Positions 54,019-62,662 of a stretch of DNA of 64,000 bases are shown here, one piece after another. Numbering within the stretch: the stretch's first letter is position 1; every line of letters begins with the position of its first letter. The notes under the pieces were generated by a model. The model saw only the letters and a list, made by a program, of their open reading frames with translations. It was not told where the DNA came from and ran no database searches. The stretch comes from Mycolicibacterium lutetiense. GTDB lineage: Bacteria > Actinomycetota > Actinomycetes > Mycobacteriales > Mycobacteriaceae. The stretch spans positions 3,224,001 to 3,288,000 of the forward strand of contig NZ_JAGIOP010000002.1 of assembly GCF_017876775.1 (NCBI RefSeq), read 5' to 3'. Made by a program: the position numbers and the translations under genes.

Positions 54019-54497
54019 TCAGCCCATGGGTGTGAATGTCAGAGTCCACGGACCCTCCGCACCACCGATCTGGAAGGTGGTCGGCCCGGTGGCGTGAAAC
54101 GCAACGTTTCCGGTCCCGGCAATCGACATGATCACGCGATTTGGTGCTGAGTAGTCCAGACTGCCGTCGGCGTTAACCGGTACGGCGGTAAATCCGCCTG
54201 GTGACTCGGTGGCTGACCATGTCGCGGTGTAGCCGCCTGCGGACAGGTCGGCGGTATGGACCCCTGTGCCCGAGCCGCGGAGGGTGACGGGTCGGCGCGG
54301 CTAGCCGCGGGTGTTGCAGGCGCATCCGATGCAACCGCATCGGCGACTGTCTGAGTGACGGTCTCGGTGACCGGCGCTGCCGTGACTGTCTCGGTGACGG
54401 TGGCCATGGTGCCTGCCGTAGAGCCGCAGCCGCCTACCGCCAACGCGACGAACGCGAGGCTGAGAAGGGCGGGCAAGTGGTGCCGTTGGGATTTCAC
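54019..54497 (-). pseudogene. Frameshifted lipoprotein gene
   Basis: The 5' part (ATG 54497) encodes a lipoprotein signal with lipobox LAVGGC and a Thr/Val-rich stretch, then runs out of frame and stops at 54132. The other minus frame from about 54300 to the stop at 54019 encodes a coherent domain (RGSGTGVHTADLSAGGYTA, ending WTLTFTPMG) typical of actinobacterial secreted or lipoprotein C-termini. A single base change near 54280-54300 explains both parts. Confidence 0.75.
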
Positions 54498-55537
54498 GGT
54501 CGCTAACCGTATCCGTCGTCTGCGACCGCACTGATCATCGGCGCTCTCACTTCTAATTCTGGAAGATGCCAGCCCCGTGGGTCGATCAGGGGGTGGTCAG
54601 AGGCGCTGTTGGTGTGTTCGCGATCGTGGGAGCCTTCACTTGCGTTTGACCCCAAACTGTCTCTACCGCCTGATTCCACCACGCCCTCCCTTGATCCCAG
54701 TGATGATGGAAGTCAGTCATATCCGTTGGTTTCTCATTGTCGATGTAGGCGCGTAAGGGCGTCATTGCGTCTGCCAATTCGCCCGTTGCCGACCACATCT
54801 CGACCTCTCCCGAGTCCACGCCCTTTGGCTTCGGGGCATGGAGGAGGACAGAGTGGGCCTTCGCGAAGGGCGACTGAGCATCACTGAGAATTCCCGTCGA
54901 ACCGCACCATCGCAGATTGGCCGGGGAGGACGGCCAGGGGTAAAACAGCGATCATGGCCTACCGCAGAGGTCGACTGCATCAGCTGTCATTGCCAATACG
55001 TACCTCCGCCCCCTTGACGACGTACTCGAGCACTTCGCGCAAGACATCCCAAGTCTTGACCTCCTGACACTGAAGCGAAAGGCTCCGCGTCGTAGCTGAA
55101 CTCCCGCTAGACGGACCCGCAACCCTGATCCCCACCCAAACCGACAGGGAGCTTCGCTCACTGGTCCTCGGCCGCGAGAACAATCTCGCATTGGCCCCCG
55201 CGTTGTGCGGCTCGTTCGACTCCGACGACTCCCACCCGACAGCACTTGCGCCGACCTCCTACGCCACCGTCTCCAGCGCGACGAACATGCCATCGGGGTC
55301 CACAGCGCGGGAAGCGCGCAGGCCGAATCCGCAGCCCACAAACACCGACCCCGCTTCAGCACATCGATAAACCACCGACGCTATCCACCGCGAAACCATC
55401 GCAGTCATTTCGCGCCAGTAATCCAGCTGCCAGCAGCGCTTCCGCTGTCCGGTCTAAATCTCGTTGGCCGGTGCGAGCTGCGAGCCACCGCTAGTCGTGA
55501 GACCGTGAGTGCTAACCAGGGAATAGCCTGACTGGCT
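54498..55537. other. Degraded stretch between lipoprotein relic and the next gene
   Basis: About 1 kb with no intact gene. On the minus strand between about 54930 and 54586 a coding-like frame (AKAHSVLLHAPKPKGVD, then ELADAMTPLRAYIDNEKP and WWNQAVETVWGQ) ends at 54586, with a broken start region further upstream, so this is probably the tail of a decayed gene. The rest shows nothing I can support. Confidence 0.45.
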
Positions 55538-56560
55538 GTGACGACCGACCCGAGGGAACGCCTGCTGCGGATGGCGGGCTTGATGTGGAGCAACGCCGAC
55601 CGCGCCGCTCGGGCCTGGCGGATGGGCGAGTGGGCGCTGCTGCACCAAGTCCGCGCCGACGGCAGCAGCAAGTCCCGTGATCCGTCCCGGTTCGTTCCGG
55701 ACAGGGGAAGCAGCCTCGACCTCGACGACAGACACTTCTTGCCCGAGCTTGGCGTGAACTTCGTCAGCTCGACGGCGCGGTTTCCCGTGATGAACGCGGC
55801 CGAGTGTCTCGTGGGGGCGTCCCAGGCGTTCGGAGCATCACTGGAACAGAAGCGCACCAGCACACTGTCGACGGGGATCCTGTGCCGCAGCGCCATCGAA
55901 AGCGCCGCCAAGACCATCTGGCTTCTCGCTGATCCCAACCGCGCCGTCCGGCGCGCCCGATCGCTGGGCTACACCGAACGTGAGATCGGCTACCAGAGGA
56001 AGTACATCGCCGTCGAGACGCGCTTTCTCGAGGTTCGCACTGACGAGCGCCGCGACGCCGCGCGCCAGAGTTTCGCCGAGACCGAGCAGCAGTTTCGAGA
56101 GCGGTTGAACTTCCTGACGTCGTTGCCGAAGGCGGCCCGACAGCGGCCGCCCCCAGACTATGAGTTCTTTGTCCGCTGGGCCGGGGAGTGGATTGACCAG
56201 AATCCTCCCCCGCACGTCACTGATGCTGACGGATTGCCGTACGGGATGTCGATCGGGGCGGAGCGCTTCTACACCGTCGGATCGAGCTTCGTACACGGAT
56301 ACAAATGGATGACCGCCTATCTCGGCACCGAAGAGGACGTCCTCACCCAACTCGCTGACAGTCTTGCTGCGGCGGTCATCATGACCGAGTGCGCGGTGGC
56401 GCTCTACGAGGCCCAGGCGACCCACCCCGCCCGAGCCCGAGTGCGCCGCAAAAACTACCCCGACCATCTGGACTCGACGGTGTCGCTGTGGGCAGACCGA
56501 TACGGCCTACACACACCAGCAATGGGGGAACCCATTCCGACATACGGAGCCCGGTCATGA
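55538..56560 (+). CDS. Helical protein of unknown function, coupled to ApeA-like gene
   Basis: This 340-residue protein starts GTG at 55538. It is mostly helical; ILCRSAIESAAKTIWLLADP followed by RRARSLGYTEREIGYQRKY and a later VGSSFVHGYKWM is reminiscent of DUF5677-type helical proteins, but I cannot name it with confidence. Its stop overlaps the ApeA-like start by 4 bases (ATGA), so the two probably work together, which suggests a defence-linked accessory protein (inference). Confidence 0.65.
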   Translation: MTTDPRERLLRMAGLMWSNADRAARAWRMGEWALLHQVRADGSSKSRDPSRFVPDRGSSLDLDDRHFLPELGVNFVSSTARFPVMNAAECLVGASQAFGASLEQKRTSTLSTGILCRSAIESAAKTIWLLADPNRAVRRARSLGYTEREIGYQRKYIAVETRFLEVRTDERRDAARQSFAETEQQFRERLNFLTSLPKAARQRPPPDYEFFVRWAGEWIDQNPPPHVTDADGLPYGMSIGAERFYTVGSSFVHGYKWMTAYLGTEEDVLTQLADSLAAAVIMTECAVALYEAQATHPARARVRRKNYPDHLDSTVSLWADRYGLHTPAMGEPIPTYGARS

Positions 56561-57162
56561 GACAGTCTGAGCTGCAACGGATCACCGGTTGGTTTTACCT
56601 TCCCGAGGATCCGAGTAATCGTGTGCCGGGAGTGTTGACCTGGGAACCCGATGACGGTGCGACCCTGGAGCTGATCGGTGGCTTCTCTCCGGGACCCGAG
56701 TTCCGCCAGAATCCTACCGGCGGATGGGTCGCTACTGACTTCGTGGGCGACGTTCGACCTGGGACCATCTGCGGTGAAACGGTTGCTGGACAACAGATTT
56801 CCATCTGGGATGCTCAGCGGGGCAGCCACACGGTGGGTTTCGGCGGCGCGGTGCGTGAGGAGTTCTGGCATTCCTCGTGGATGTGCGTCGGTGCGCACAT
56901 CATCAGCCCGCAAGAGCCAGCATTGGTGAAAGCCACCATCACCATCGACGAGCTGTACTACCTCACCGACGACGGCCGATTCTGCGCGCCGCAATGGTCG
57001 CCGATCGAAGGCGTTGAACATCCGGGCAAAAAGCAGCCCGACGGCACACTGTTGATGCCGTACATCTCCCGGTCGTCGGCGGTTACCGTGCTGAGTACGC
57101 GCGGGCTGAAATCCCAGAGGCGTCGTATTCGATCGCCACCACGGCGACGCGACCGTGGATGA
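56557..57162 (+). CDS. ApeA-like anti-phage protein, N-terminal part (frame broken)
   Basis: This 201-residue product starts ATG at 56557. RITGWFYLPEDPSNRVPGVL followed by TWEPDDGATLELIGGFS is the typical start of the ApeA N-terminal domain. The last ~25 residues are an Arg-rich run (RRRIRSPPRRRDRG) that looks out of frame. Coding continues from about 57090 in another frame and is picked up by the HEPN part at 57159. ApeA proteins are single-gene anti-phage systems with an N-terminal sensor-like domain and a HEPN ribonuclease domain. Here it is split, by frameshift or into two coupled proteins. Confidence 0.7.
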   Translation: MRQSELQRITGWFYLPEDPSNRVPGVLTWEPDDGATLELIGGFSPGPEFRQNPTGGWVATDFVGDVRPGTICGETVAGQQISIWDAQRGSHTVGFGGAVREEFWHSSWMCVGAHIISPQEPALVKATITIDELYYLTDDGRFCAPQWSPIEGVEHPGKKQPDGTLLMPYISRSSAVTVLSTRGLKSQRRRIRSPPRRRDRG

Positions 57163-58004
57163 GTCCAGCGACAGAGACCATGCCGGAACTGAAACTCGAA
57201 ATGATGACGACCAAATTCCGGGGCGGACCGCAGGTGCGGCTACAAGTCGGCGCTCACGCCTGTATTGAGCTGCCCGGCAGGGCCTCCGGGTCAATGACCG
57301 ACTTCGTGGAGCGGATGTCGGCCGTGGATGACCTCGTTCAACTAGCTACATTCGAGTCCTGCGGCACCTCGCAGATCACCCTTCACACCATCAGCGATGA
57401 GAGCGTCTCGCTGCTAATACATACCGGCCAAAACGCTCGGCCCGATGATCTGCACAAGCCGGCATCCATCGTGTTCACCCTCGCCGATGTCACCCTCGAG
57501 TCGTACCTCCTGACGCGGCGGCGGTTCACCGAAGGAAACCAGGCAAGTTACGCGTGGAGTGTCGTCGTGGGTCTGTGCGGACATTCATCCCGCATGGTTG
57601 AGGAGTACGTGAGCCAGGCGCTGGCAGCGGCCGAGGGCTTCCACCGCTGGTGCCTTGGCGGCGGAAGCGACGTGACGTTGAACGCACGCCTGCAGGCACT
57701 ACACGAGAGGCTCGCCCCCGATGTGCAAGCGGCGCTCGGCCTCGACACCGCTCGTTGGGCAAGCTGGGCGGTGTGGGCTCGCAACCATGTCGCACACGGC
57801 GGCACCAAAACTTGGCGCCCGCTTCGCGACAGCTTCGAACTCCATTCGGTCGCTGAGTCGGTTCACCTCGTCACCTACCTCGTCGCACTGGAGGAACTCG
57901 GCGTGCCCGTGACCAAGGTGCTCGACGCTCTGCTCAACCACCCCCGACTGAGCACACTCGTGGCGCGATGCTCACAGGTCAACGATCTCGGTGAGGCAAC
58001 CTGA
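57159..58004 (+). CDS. ApeA-like HEPN part
   Basis: This 281-residue product starts ATG at 57159, overlapping the previous stop (ATGA). The first ~100 residues continue the ApeA N-terminal domain (FVERMSAVDDLVQLATFESC). The C-terminal part is HEPN-like, with the R-x4-H motif in WARNHVAHGGTKTWRP near residue 208. If made from its own ATG, translational coupling could yield a two-chain ApeA; otherwise the locus is a frameshifted gene. The HEPN active site is intact. Confidence 0.7.
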   Translation: MSPATETMPELKLEMMTTKFRGGPQVRLQVGAHACIELPGRASGSMTDFVERMSAVDDLVQLATFESCGTSQITLHTISDESVSLLIHTGQNARPDDLHKPASIVFTLADVTLESYLLTRRRFTEGNQASYAWSVVVGLCGHSSRMVEEYVSQALAAAEGFHRWCLGGGSDVTLNARLQALHERLAPDVQAALGLDTARWASWAVWARNHVAHGGTKTWRPLRDSFELHSVAESVHLVTYLVALEELGVPVTKVLDALLNHPRLSTLVARCSQVNDLGEAT

Positions 58005-58187
58005 CCAGCGGTAGTACGGGCGTCGTTAATTGTTGACGTATGTCCCCGTTATCGGCGCTGCAGTTCCGGAGGCATCGGACCAAGATGCCGCAACCGCCAC
58101 CCCATCTCCGTCTGCCCAGCTAAAACCTCGCACTTGTGCACACCGAGGCTGTTTGAACGGTTTCGCGATGCCTTTTCGCGCTCGGGC
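58005..58187. other. Spacer between convergent genes
   Basis: About 180 bp between the ApeA-like HEPN part and the minus-strand resolvase partner. No terminator hairpin is obvious. Confidence 0.4.
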
Positions 58188-59345
58188 TCAGCCTTGGTTT
58201 TGGTCGGGCTCGCGTGGTCCCCAGTGCTGTCGGGTACGCCAACGTACGCCGAGTTCTTCGGCGATGAGCTGTTCCACGGAGAGGGACTCGCCGCGATCGG
58301 GACTGTCGGGGGACTCAGTCTCGGCAGCTTTCTTCCTTTTGGACTGCTTCTTTTTCTTTTTGGCGTCGTCAGTGTCGAGTGTTTGGCCGTCGAGATTGAA
58401 CCGGAGGTCATCCGCGCGGTATTGGCTGGCGGCGGTGCGCAAGCCGGTAACGGCGGGGATGAGCAGGTAACGCACCGAGGCAGGCTGGTGCCACAAGTCA
58501 GCGGAGACAGCCGAGCCGACGATCTGGGCGAGTAGTAGAAATCCGCCTTGGGTGAGGCCCTGGTCGGCAGCCAAGTTGGCGGCCTGGCCGATCAGGTCTG
58601 CCCCGATGCGCACCGCGTCTGGGTGCGCGGTTTCGAGGATGGATTTGGGTTTGCTATCGCGGGGCATGCAACACATCCCGAACACGTTGAACTCGGGGAC
58701 TTCGCTATTTGCATGGCTTTCGCGATCGGTGATGACGCGGCAGATCGCATCTGCGACATCTTCGGAAACGAGGTCGGGGTGAAACTCGGTCAGCTTGATG
58801 CGCGGCGCGGTCGCCGAAAGAGCGGCCAGCAGCGCGGACCAGAAGTATCCGCTCTGGGGGGTGGTTTTCAGGCCGAGGTCATCGAGCTGCACGGCAAACT
58901 TCTCCCACCCGCTTTTGAGGGTGAGCGCGTCCAGGACCGTCAGCCACGATTGTTTGGCCTCATCGGGTAGCTCAAAGGTGAACGCAAGGACGTCGCGCAG
59001 AGTGACATCGACGATGCGTTGTTCGCGCTGGCTACGCTGGCCACCGGTTTTAGCGTCAGGATTCCATTTACGGCGCGTTGCCTGGTCTATCGGAGCGTCC
59101 AGTGAAGTGAACTTTTCTCCGAACACCGTGGTCAGGAGGGCATCGAATTCGCCCCTGGTCAGCGGCTCTGTCCGGTCCCGCTCTTCGGGCAAGTCGTTGC
59201 CGGTGCGGACCGCTTCGCGCAGCACCGTGGACTGATGCGATGCTCCGTGGCAGCCACAGATGCAGCCGGGCTTTTTGGCCTGCTCACACCCGCCGAGGCT
59301 GTGATCGCGAGGATTCGGGGCAGGCTTGGGCGATGTCATATTCAT
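58188..59345 (-). CDS. Unknown protein coupled to the serine resolvase
   Basis: This 385-residue protein starts ATG at 59345 behind AAAGGACC and overlaps the resolvase stop (ATGA). The N-terminus has a Cys/His cluster (GCEQAKKPGCICGCHG) that could bind a metal. The middle is helical with no domain I recognise. A basic run (KKKKKQSKRKK) lies near the C-terminus, followed by a conserved-looking RWRTRQHWGPR. Coupling to the resolvase suggests a role in mobility or regulation of the element, but that is inference. Confidence 0.6.
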   Translation of the reverse strand: MNMTSPKPAPNPRDHSLGGCEQAKKPGCICGCHGASHQSTVLREAVRTGNDLPEERDRTEPLTRGEFDALLTTVFGEKFTSLDAPIDQATRRKWNPDAKTGGQRSQREQRIVDVTLRDVLAFTFELPDEAKQSWLTVLDALTLKSGWEKFAVQLDDLGLKTTPQSGYFWSALLAALSATAPRIKLTEFHPDLVSEDVADAICRVITDRESHANSEVPEFNVFGMCCMPRDSKPKSILETAHPDAVRIGADLIGQAANLAADQGLTQGGFLLLAQIVGSAVSADLWHQPASVRYLLIPAVTGLRTAASQYRADDLRFNLDGQTLDTDDAKKKKKQSKRKKAAETESPDSPDRGESLSVEQLIAEELGVRWRTRQHWGPREPDQNQG

Positions 59346-59935
59346 GGTCCTTTCGTTGGGGTTAGTCGATTTGCGAGGCTGAGGTAGCGGTACGCGGTGG
59401 CGCGTCCAACACCGAAGGCCGCAGCGAGTTCTCGCACGGGCTCACCCGTAGCGGCCAAGCGACGAAGTTGTTCCTGCCGATCGGGGCTGAGTTTGGGCGG
59501 CTTGGTGGCCGGCAGTTGGCGGGAGCGCCGGGATTCTCGTGATGCTGCGCGGCGCTCACGGCCGAGCTCCAGTTCAAGCTCGGCCAGTGTGGCCATGATC
59601 GCGGCGACAGCGCGGCCGGTAGGTGTGTCGGTGTCGATACCTTCACGCAAGGCGCGCAACACGATTCGCCGTTCGCCGAGTTCGGCGATGGTGCGGGTGA
59701 CCTCAGCGACCGAGCGGCCAAGGCGATCGACCGCGGCGACGATCACAGTGTCGCCGGCGCGGGCATAGTCGAGCATGGCGGCCAGGCCGGGCCGCTCGGT
59801 GTTCACCGCGCCTGAGAGCTTGTCGGTGAACACCCGATCCACGTCGTCGACGCCGGCAGCAGCAAGCGCCGCCAGTTGTGCATCGAGTTCCTGACCGGTG
59901 GTACTGACGCGGGCGTAGCCCAAAATTGCTGCCAT
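59342..59935 (-). CDS. Serine recombinase, resolvase/invertase family
   Basis: This 197-residue protein starts ATG at 59935. The N-terminal catalytic domain shows YARVSTTGQELDAQL with nucleophile Ser11, then DRLGRSVAEV and LREGIDTDTPTGRAV. The C-terminus ends with a helix-turn-helix (VRELAAAFGVGRATAYRYLS). This size fits Tn3-type resolvases or DNA invertases, not large integrases. The right res-like repeat begins 22 bp upstream of its start, the usual place for a res site. Confidence 0.92.
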   Translation of the reverse strand: MAAILGYARVSTTGQELDAQLAALAAAGVDDVDRVFTDKLSGAVNTERPGLAAMLDYARAGDTVIVAAVDRLGRSVAEVTRTIAELGERRIVLRALREGIDTDTPTGRAVAAIMATLAELELELGRERRAASRESRRSRQLPATKPPKLSPDRQEQLRRLAATGEPVRELAAAFGVGRATAYRYLSLANRLTPTKGP

Positions 59936-59956
59936 TGCGACACTGTCCCACTGCGC

Positions 59957-60003
59957 ACCGACAACCAGGATCTGAGACAGATGGTGTGAGACAAGAAACG
60001 AGA
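59957..60003 (+). repeat. Right res-like direct repeat, upstream of the resolvase gene
   Basis: This is the second copy of the repeat at 53223-53269: ACCGACA, then AGGATCTGAGAC, an 8-base spacer and TGAGACAAGAAACGAGA. A nearby inverted repeat (GTCTC...GAGAC around 60049-60073, centred on CTCTAGAAAA) may be an accessory resolvase-binding subsite. A related TTTCTAGAAA lies about 75 bp after the left copy. Confidence 0.78.
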
Positions 60004-60187
60004 CACCGCAACCTGGCGGGATGCGCCGGGGGAGCGGCGGTTTGGAGCCCGTCTCGGTTCTCTAGAAAAGAGACACTCCTGGATATCGGCATCTCCCGAT
60101 ACAGCGTCTACCGCAGCCTCGTCACGCCCAGCGAAATCATCTGCCTGACAATGGAACGGATTAGCGCGGCAGTGTCGTGAGATAGGT

Positions 60188-61456
60188 ATGACCACCATGT
60201 CTAACGACACCACCCCCGACTACAGCGACGACTACGACACTCGCCGGAACGTTCTTCTCACCCCCGACGAAGAACTCGCTCGCCCAGACCGCTATCCGCG
60301 CATGTGGAACATGTCTGCTGGGATGGCGTTCTTCCAGGCGGTCATTCGCCCGGACACGCCGGATCACCCGGAATACGTCAGCGTCCCCATGCCAAGCAGC
60401 ACCACCGACCTCGAAACCCGTGGGACCAGGATCTTCGCCGTGGCTCGGTGGAATGGATTGTGGGAGGCCGCCCAATACCGGCGCCGCTTCTTTCACGACG
60501 ACGTCGACGCGGGCACCGACGACTACGCGAGATTGCCTCCCGACCTGGCGCGCATCGCCGATCTCGGTGATAACAACATCGTGTTCATTCCCCGCACCCA
60601 GACCCGCTACTACGACTATGCGCCCCTGTTTCACCTGCTCCCGCGCGCCACGTTGGACCGGTTCGGCCTGCCGATGCTCACTGCCGGTCAATGGCCGTTC
60701 TGGGCGGAGTTGACCAACCCGGACCCCTACCTGCCCGTTGATTTCAGCCAGCGGCTATCGCGGGCGTGGGGGGCCACGATCTGGCGTCACCTCATGCCTG
60801 GTTCACCGCAGATCGCCTTCACCAAGGACGACCCGATCCGCATCCTGGCGCACAACCTCGACTTCTGGGTGCCCGCGGTTACCGAGGCCATGGAAGACGA
60901 GATGCGGACCTGGCCGATCGTCGATACCGATGGCCCTAGTGGTCCGGTACGGCTGAGCAACGGCGAGATCCTCGAAGGCGTCACCGCCGGCGGCCCCCGC
61001 GTGGGTTCTGACTTGTGGGCCGGTGAAGAGGAAGCCGCCGAATTCGTCGAGCGCACCATCGACGCCGCCGACAAAACTGGCCGGCTGCGCGACATTCTCG
61101 ACGCCGTGCGCTCCTACCGGGTCCACGACGACTTCTCCGACCGGTGGTCACACGCCAAGGAGGACTTCGATCGCACGCTCAACCACAAGCGCTCAAAGGT
61201 CACCGTCACCTTCGTCGAGCTCGATGACACCACTCCGGTTCACGGGCCTGAGACCGAAGTCATCGGCCAGCTCGCATGCAGCGACTTCCTGACTCTGCTC
61301 AACCGCAGCGACCGCGAAGTGGTGGTCGTCCTGCGCAGCGGAGTCACCTCTCTCACCGACGTCGGCAAGATCCTCGGCTACAGCAGCCACAGCGCCGTAT
61401 CAAAGCGGCTCGCACGCATTCGCGACCAGGCGGCACGCTTCTTCGACGAGACCTGA
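60188..61456 (+). CDS. Unknown protein with C-terminal helix-turn-helix-like end
   Basis: This 422-residue protein starts ATG at 60188. Its N-terminal 300 residues show no family I know (MWNMSAGMAFFQAVIRPDTP, RFFHDDVDAGTDDYARLPPD). The C-terminus, VTSLTDVGKILGYSSHSAVS followed by KRLARIRDQAARF, reads like a helix-turn-helix, so it may bind DNA. It lies just beyond the resolvase segment and before a winged-helix-like gene. A plasmid- or element-type regulator is possible but unproven. Confidence 0.6.
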   Translation: MTTMSNDTTPDYSDDYDTRRNVLLTPDEELARPDRYPRMWNMSAGMAFFQAVIRPDTPDHPEYVSVPMPSSTTDLETRGTRIFAVARWNGLWEAAQYRRRFFHDDVDAGTDDYARLPPDLARIADLGDNNIVFIPRTQTRYYDYAPLFHLLPRATLDRFGLPMLTAGQWPFWAELTNPDPYLPVDFSQRLSRAWGATIWRHLMPGSPQIAFTKDDPIRILAHNLDFWVPAVTEAMEDEMRTWPIVDTDGPSGPVRLSNGEILEGVTAGGPRVGSDLWAGEEEAAEFVERTIDAADKTGRLRDILDAVRSYRVHDDFSDRWSHAKEDFDRTLNHKRSKVTVTFVELDDTTPVHGPETEVIGQLACSDFLTLLNRSDREVVVVLRSGVTSLTDVGKILGYSSHSAVSKRLARIRDQAARFFDET

Positions 61457-61556
61457 CCCCGAAACGAGGAAGTGGGCAATCACCCCACCGCGCCACCATC
61501 AAGGACCCCAGGTCGTGATGATGAAAAACAAGGGCAACCGGCAAGTGGCTCCGGTG

Positions 61557-61580
61557 ATTCGACATGTACTTCGACATGTA
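61557..61580 (+). promoter_or_regulatory. Paired 11-bp direct repeat upstream of winged-helix-like gene
   Basis: TTCGACATGTA occurs at 61558-61568 and again at 61570-61580, 12 bases apart (about one helical turn), each containing the palindrome ACATGT. It lies about 80 bp upstream of the next gene and fits an operator or short iteron pair. Confidence 0.6.
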
Positions 61581-61661
61581 TTCAGATGGGTATTAGATGA
61601 TCTTTTATAGCTCCTTCTGTCGCGGCAAGGATCAGTGTCCCCTCCAGGAGGTTGACGCGCG

Positions 61662-62471
61662 GTGCACTGGCATCATGAGTCCGTGAACCACGCACCTATC
61701 CCCGGCCAGCAATCCGCCATTGAGGCGCTGCTCAAGGCCTCTGCCCGCACCTCGCAGCGGGTCAACATCCGGAACAGCTTCGTTCAAGGGGGCGATCAAA
61801 AGCATCCCGTCCCCGGCCCGCTCCACAAGATGGTTCGCGCACAGGACGACCGCGCACTGGATCTGTTTTTGCTGCACCGCGCCCTGGTCTCGGCGGAACC
61901 CTGGACCAGCCGGCCCCTTCTCTCCCGGGTCTGGGCCCGAATGCTGGGTGTCGAAACTGACCAGGACCACGGTGCCGCCGTCATCTCGCGCGCCTGGCGG
62001 CGACTCGACCAGAAGTACGGCCTTATTACCCGCGGCAAGACCGGTCGCAGGGCGGTCTTCACGTCGCTGCGGGAGGACGGCAGCCGCGAGGACTACACCG
62101 CACCGTCTGGTCGCGACGTCGCCAATCGCTACTTCCAGCTCCCGTTCGAGTACTGGACCGACGACCAGGCCTGGTACCGCACGTTGACGCTGGCCGGGAA
62201 GGCGATGTTGCTGGTCAGCTCCACCCTCCCGCCGGGCTTCATCCTGCCCGGCGAGCGGGTGCCTGAGTGGTACGGGATCAGCGAATCCAGCGCACAGCGT
62301 GGCCTGGCGGAACTGCGCGACGCCAGTCTGCTGAACCTCTCCATCAGCTACAAGCCCACTCCGCTGGAGAAGATCCAGACGACCGAGGTCTACAACTACA
62401 CGTTGGTGCCGCCATTCGGTCGCATCGAAAAGCGCCGGCTCCGAGTCGTTCCGAAGATCGCCAGTGCATGA
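61662..62471 (+). CDS. Putative winged-helix protein of unknown function
   Basis: This 269-residue protein starts GTG at 61662 with AGGAGG upstream; GTG 61683 is possible. Two regions read like winged-helix units: RPLLSRVWARMLGVETDQDH with RRLDQKYGLITRGK, and a later RVPEWYGISESSAQRGLAEL followed by RDASLLNLSISYK. This double winged-helix pattern resembles plasmid replication initiators or regulators, but I cannot decide which. The paired 11-bp repeat upstream may be its binding site. Confidence 0.6.
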   Translation: MHWHHESVNHAPIPGQQSAIEALLKASARTSQRVNIRNSFVQGGDQKHPVPGPLHKMVRAQDDRALDLFLLHRALVSAEPWTSRPLLSRVWARMLGVETDQDHGAAVISRAWRRLDQKYGLITRGKTGRRAVFTSLREDGSREDYTAPSGRDVANRYFQLPFEYWTDDQAWYRTLTLAGKAMLLVSSTLPPGFILPGERVPEWYGISESSAQRGLAELRDASLLNLSISYKPTPLEKIQTTEVYNYTLVPPFGRIEKRRLRVVPKIASA

Positions 62472-62583
62472 CAGCCGCAGCGCCTACTTTCCACTGGTCG
62501 AGTGGCACTTCCCGTCGTCTGGGGACGCAACGAATGGCAGCCGTCACATCACCAAACCCCCGTGTCGGGTGTACAGTGAACGA

Positions 62584-62650
62584 CGTAAGCCCTGAGGCAT
62601 TCCCGGCACCAGCAATGGTGTGTCTGGCCCCTCAGGGCAAAACGCTTTCT
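62584..62650 (+). ncRNA. Candidate abiF-type structured RNA upstream of the Abi gene
   Basis: GCCCTGAGG (62589-62597) pairs with CCTCAGGGC (62630-62638), enclosing an inner hairpin CACCA-GCAA-TGGTG with a GNRA-type GCAA loop. A TACAGT box at 62572-62577 would place a transcript start near 62584. An RNA motif named abiF has been described upstream of Abi-family (AbiF/AbiD) genes; position and shape agree, though I cannot compare against the covariance model. Confidence 0.6.
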
Positions 62651-62662
62651 AGGGCCTGAACG

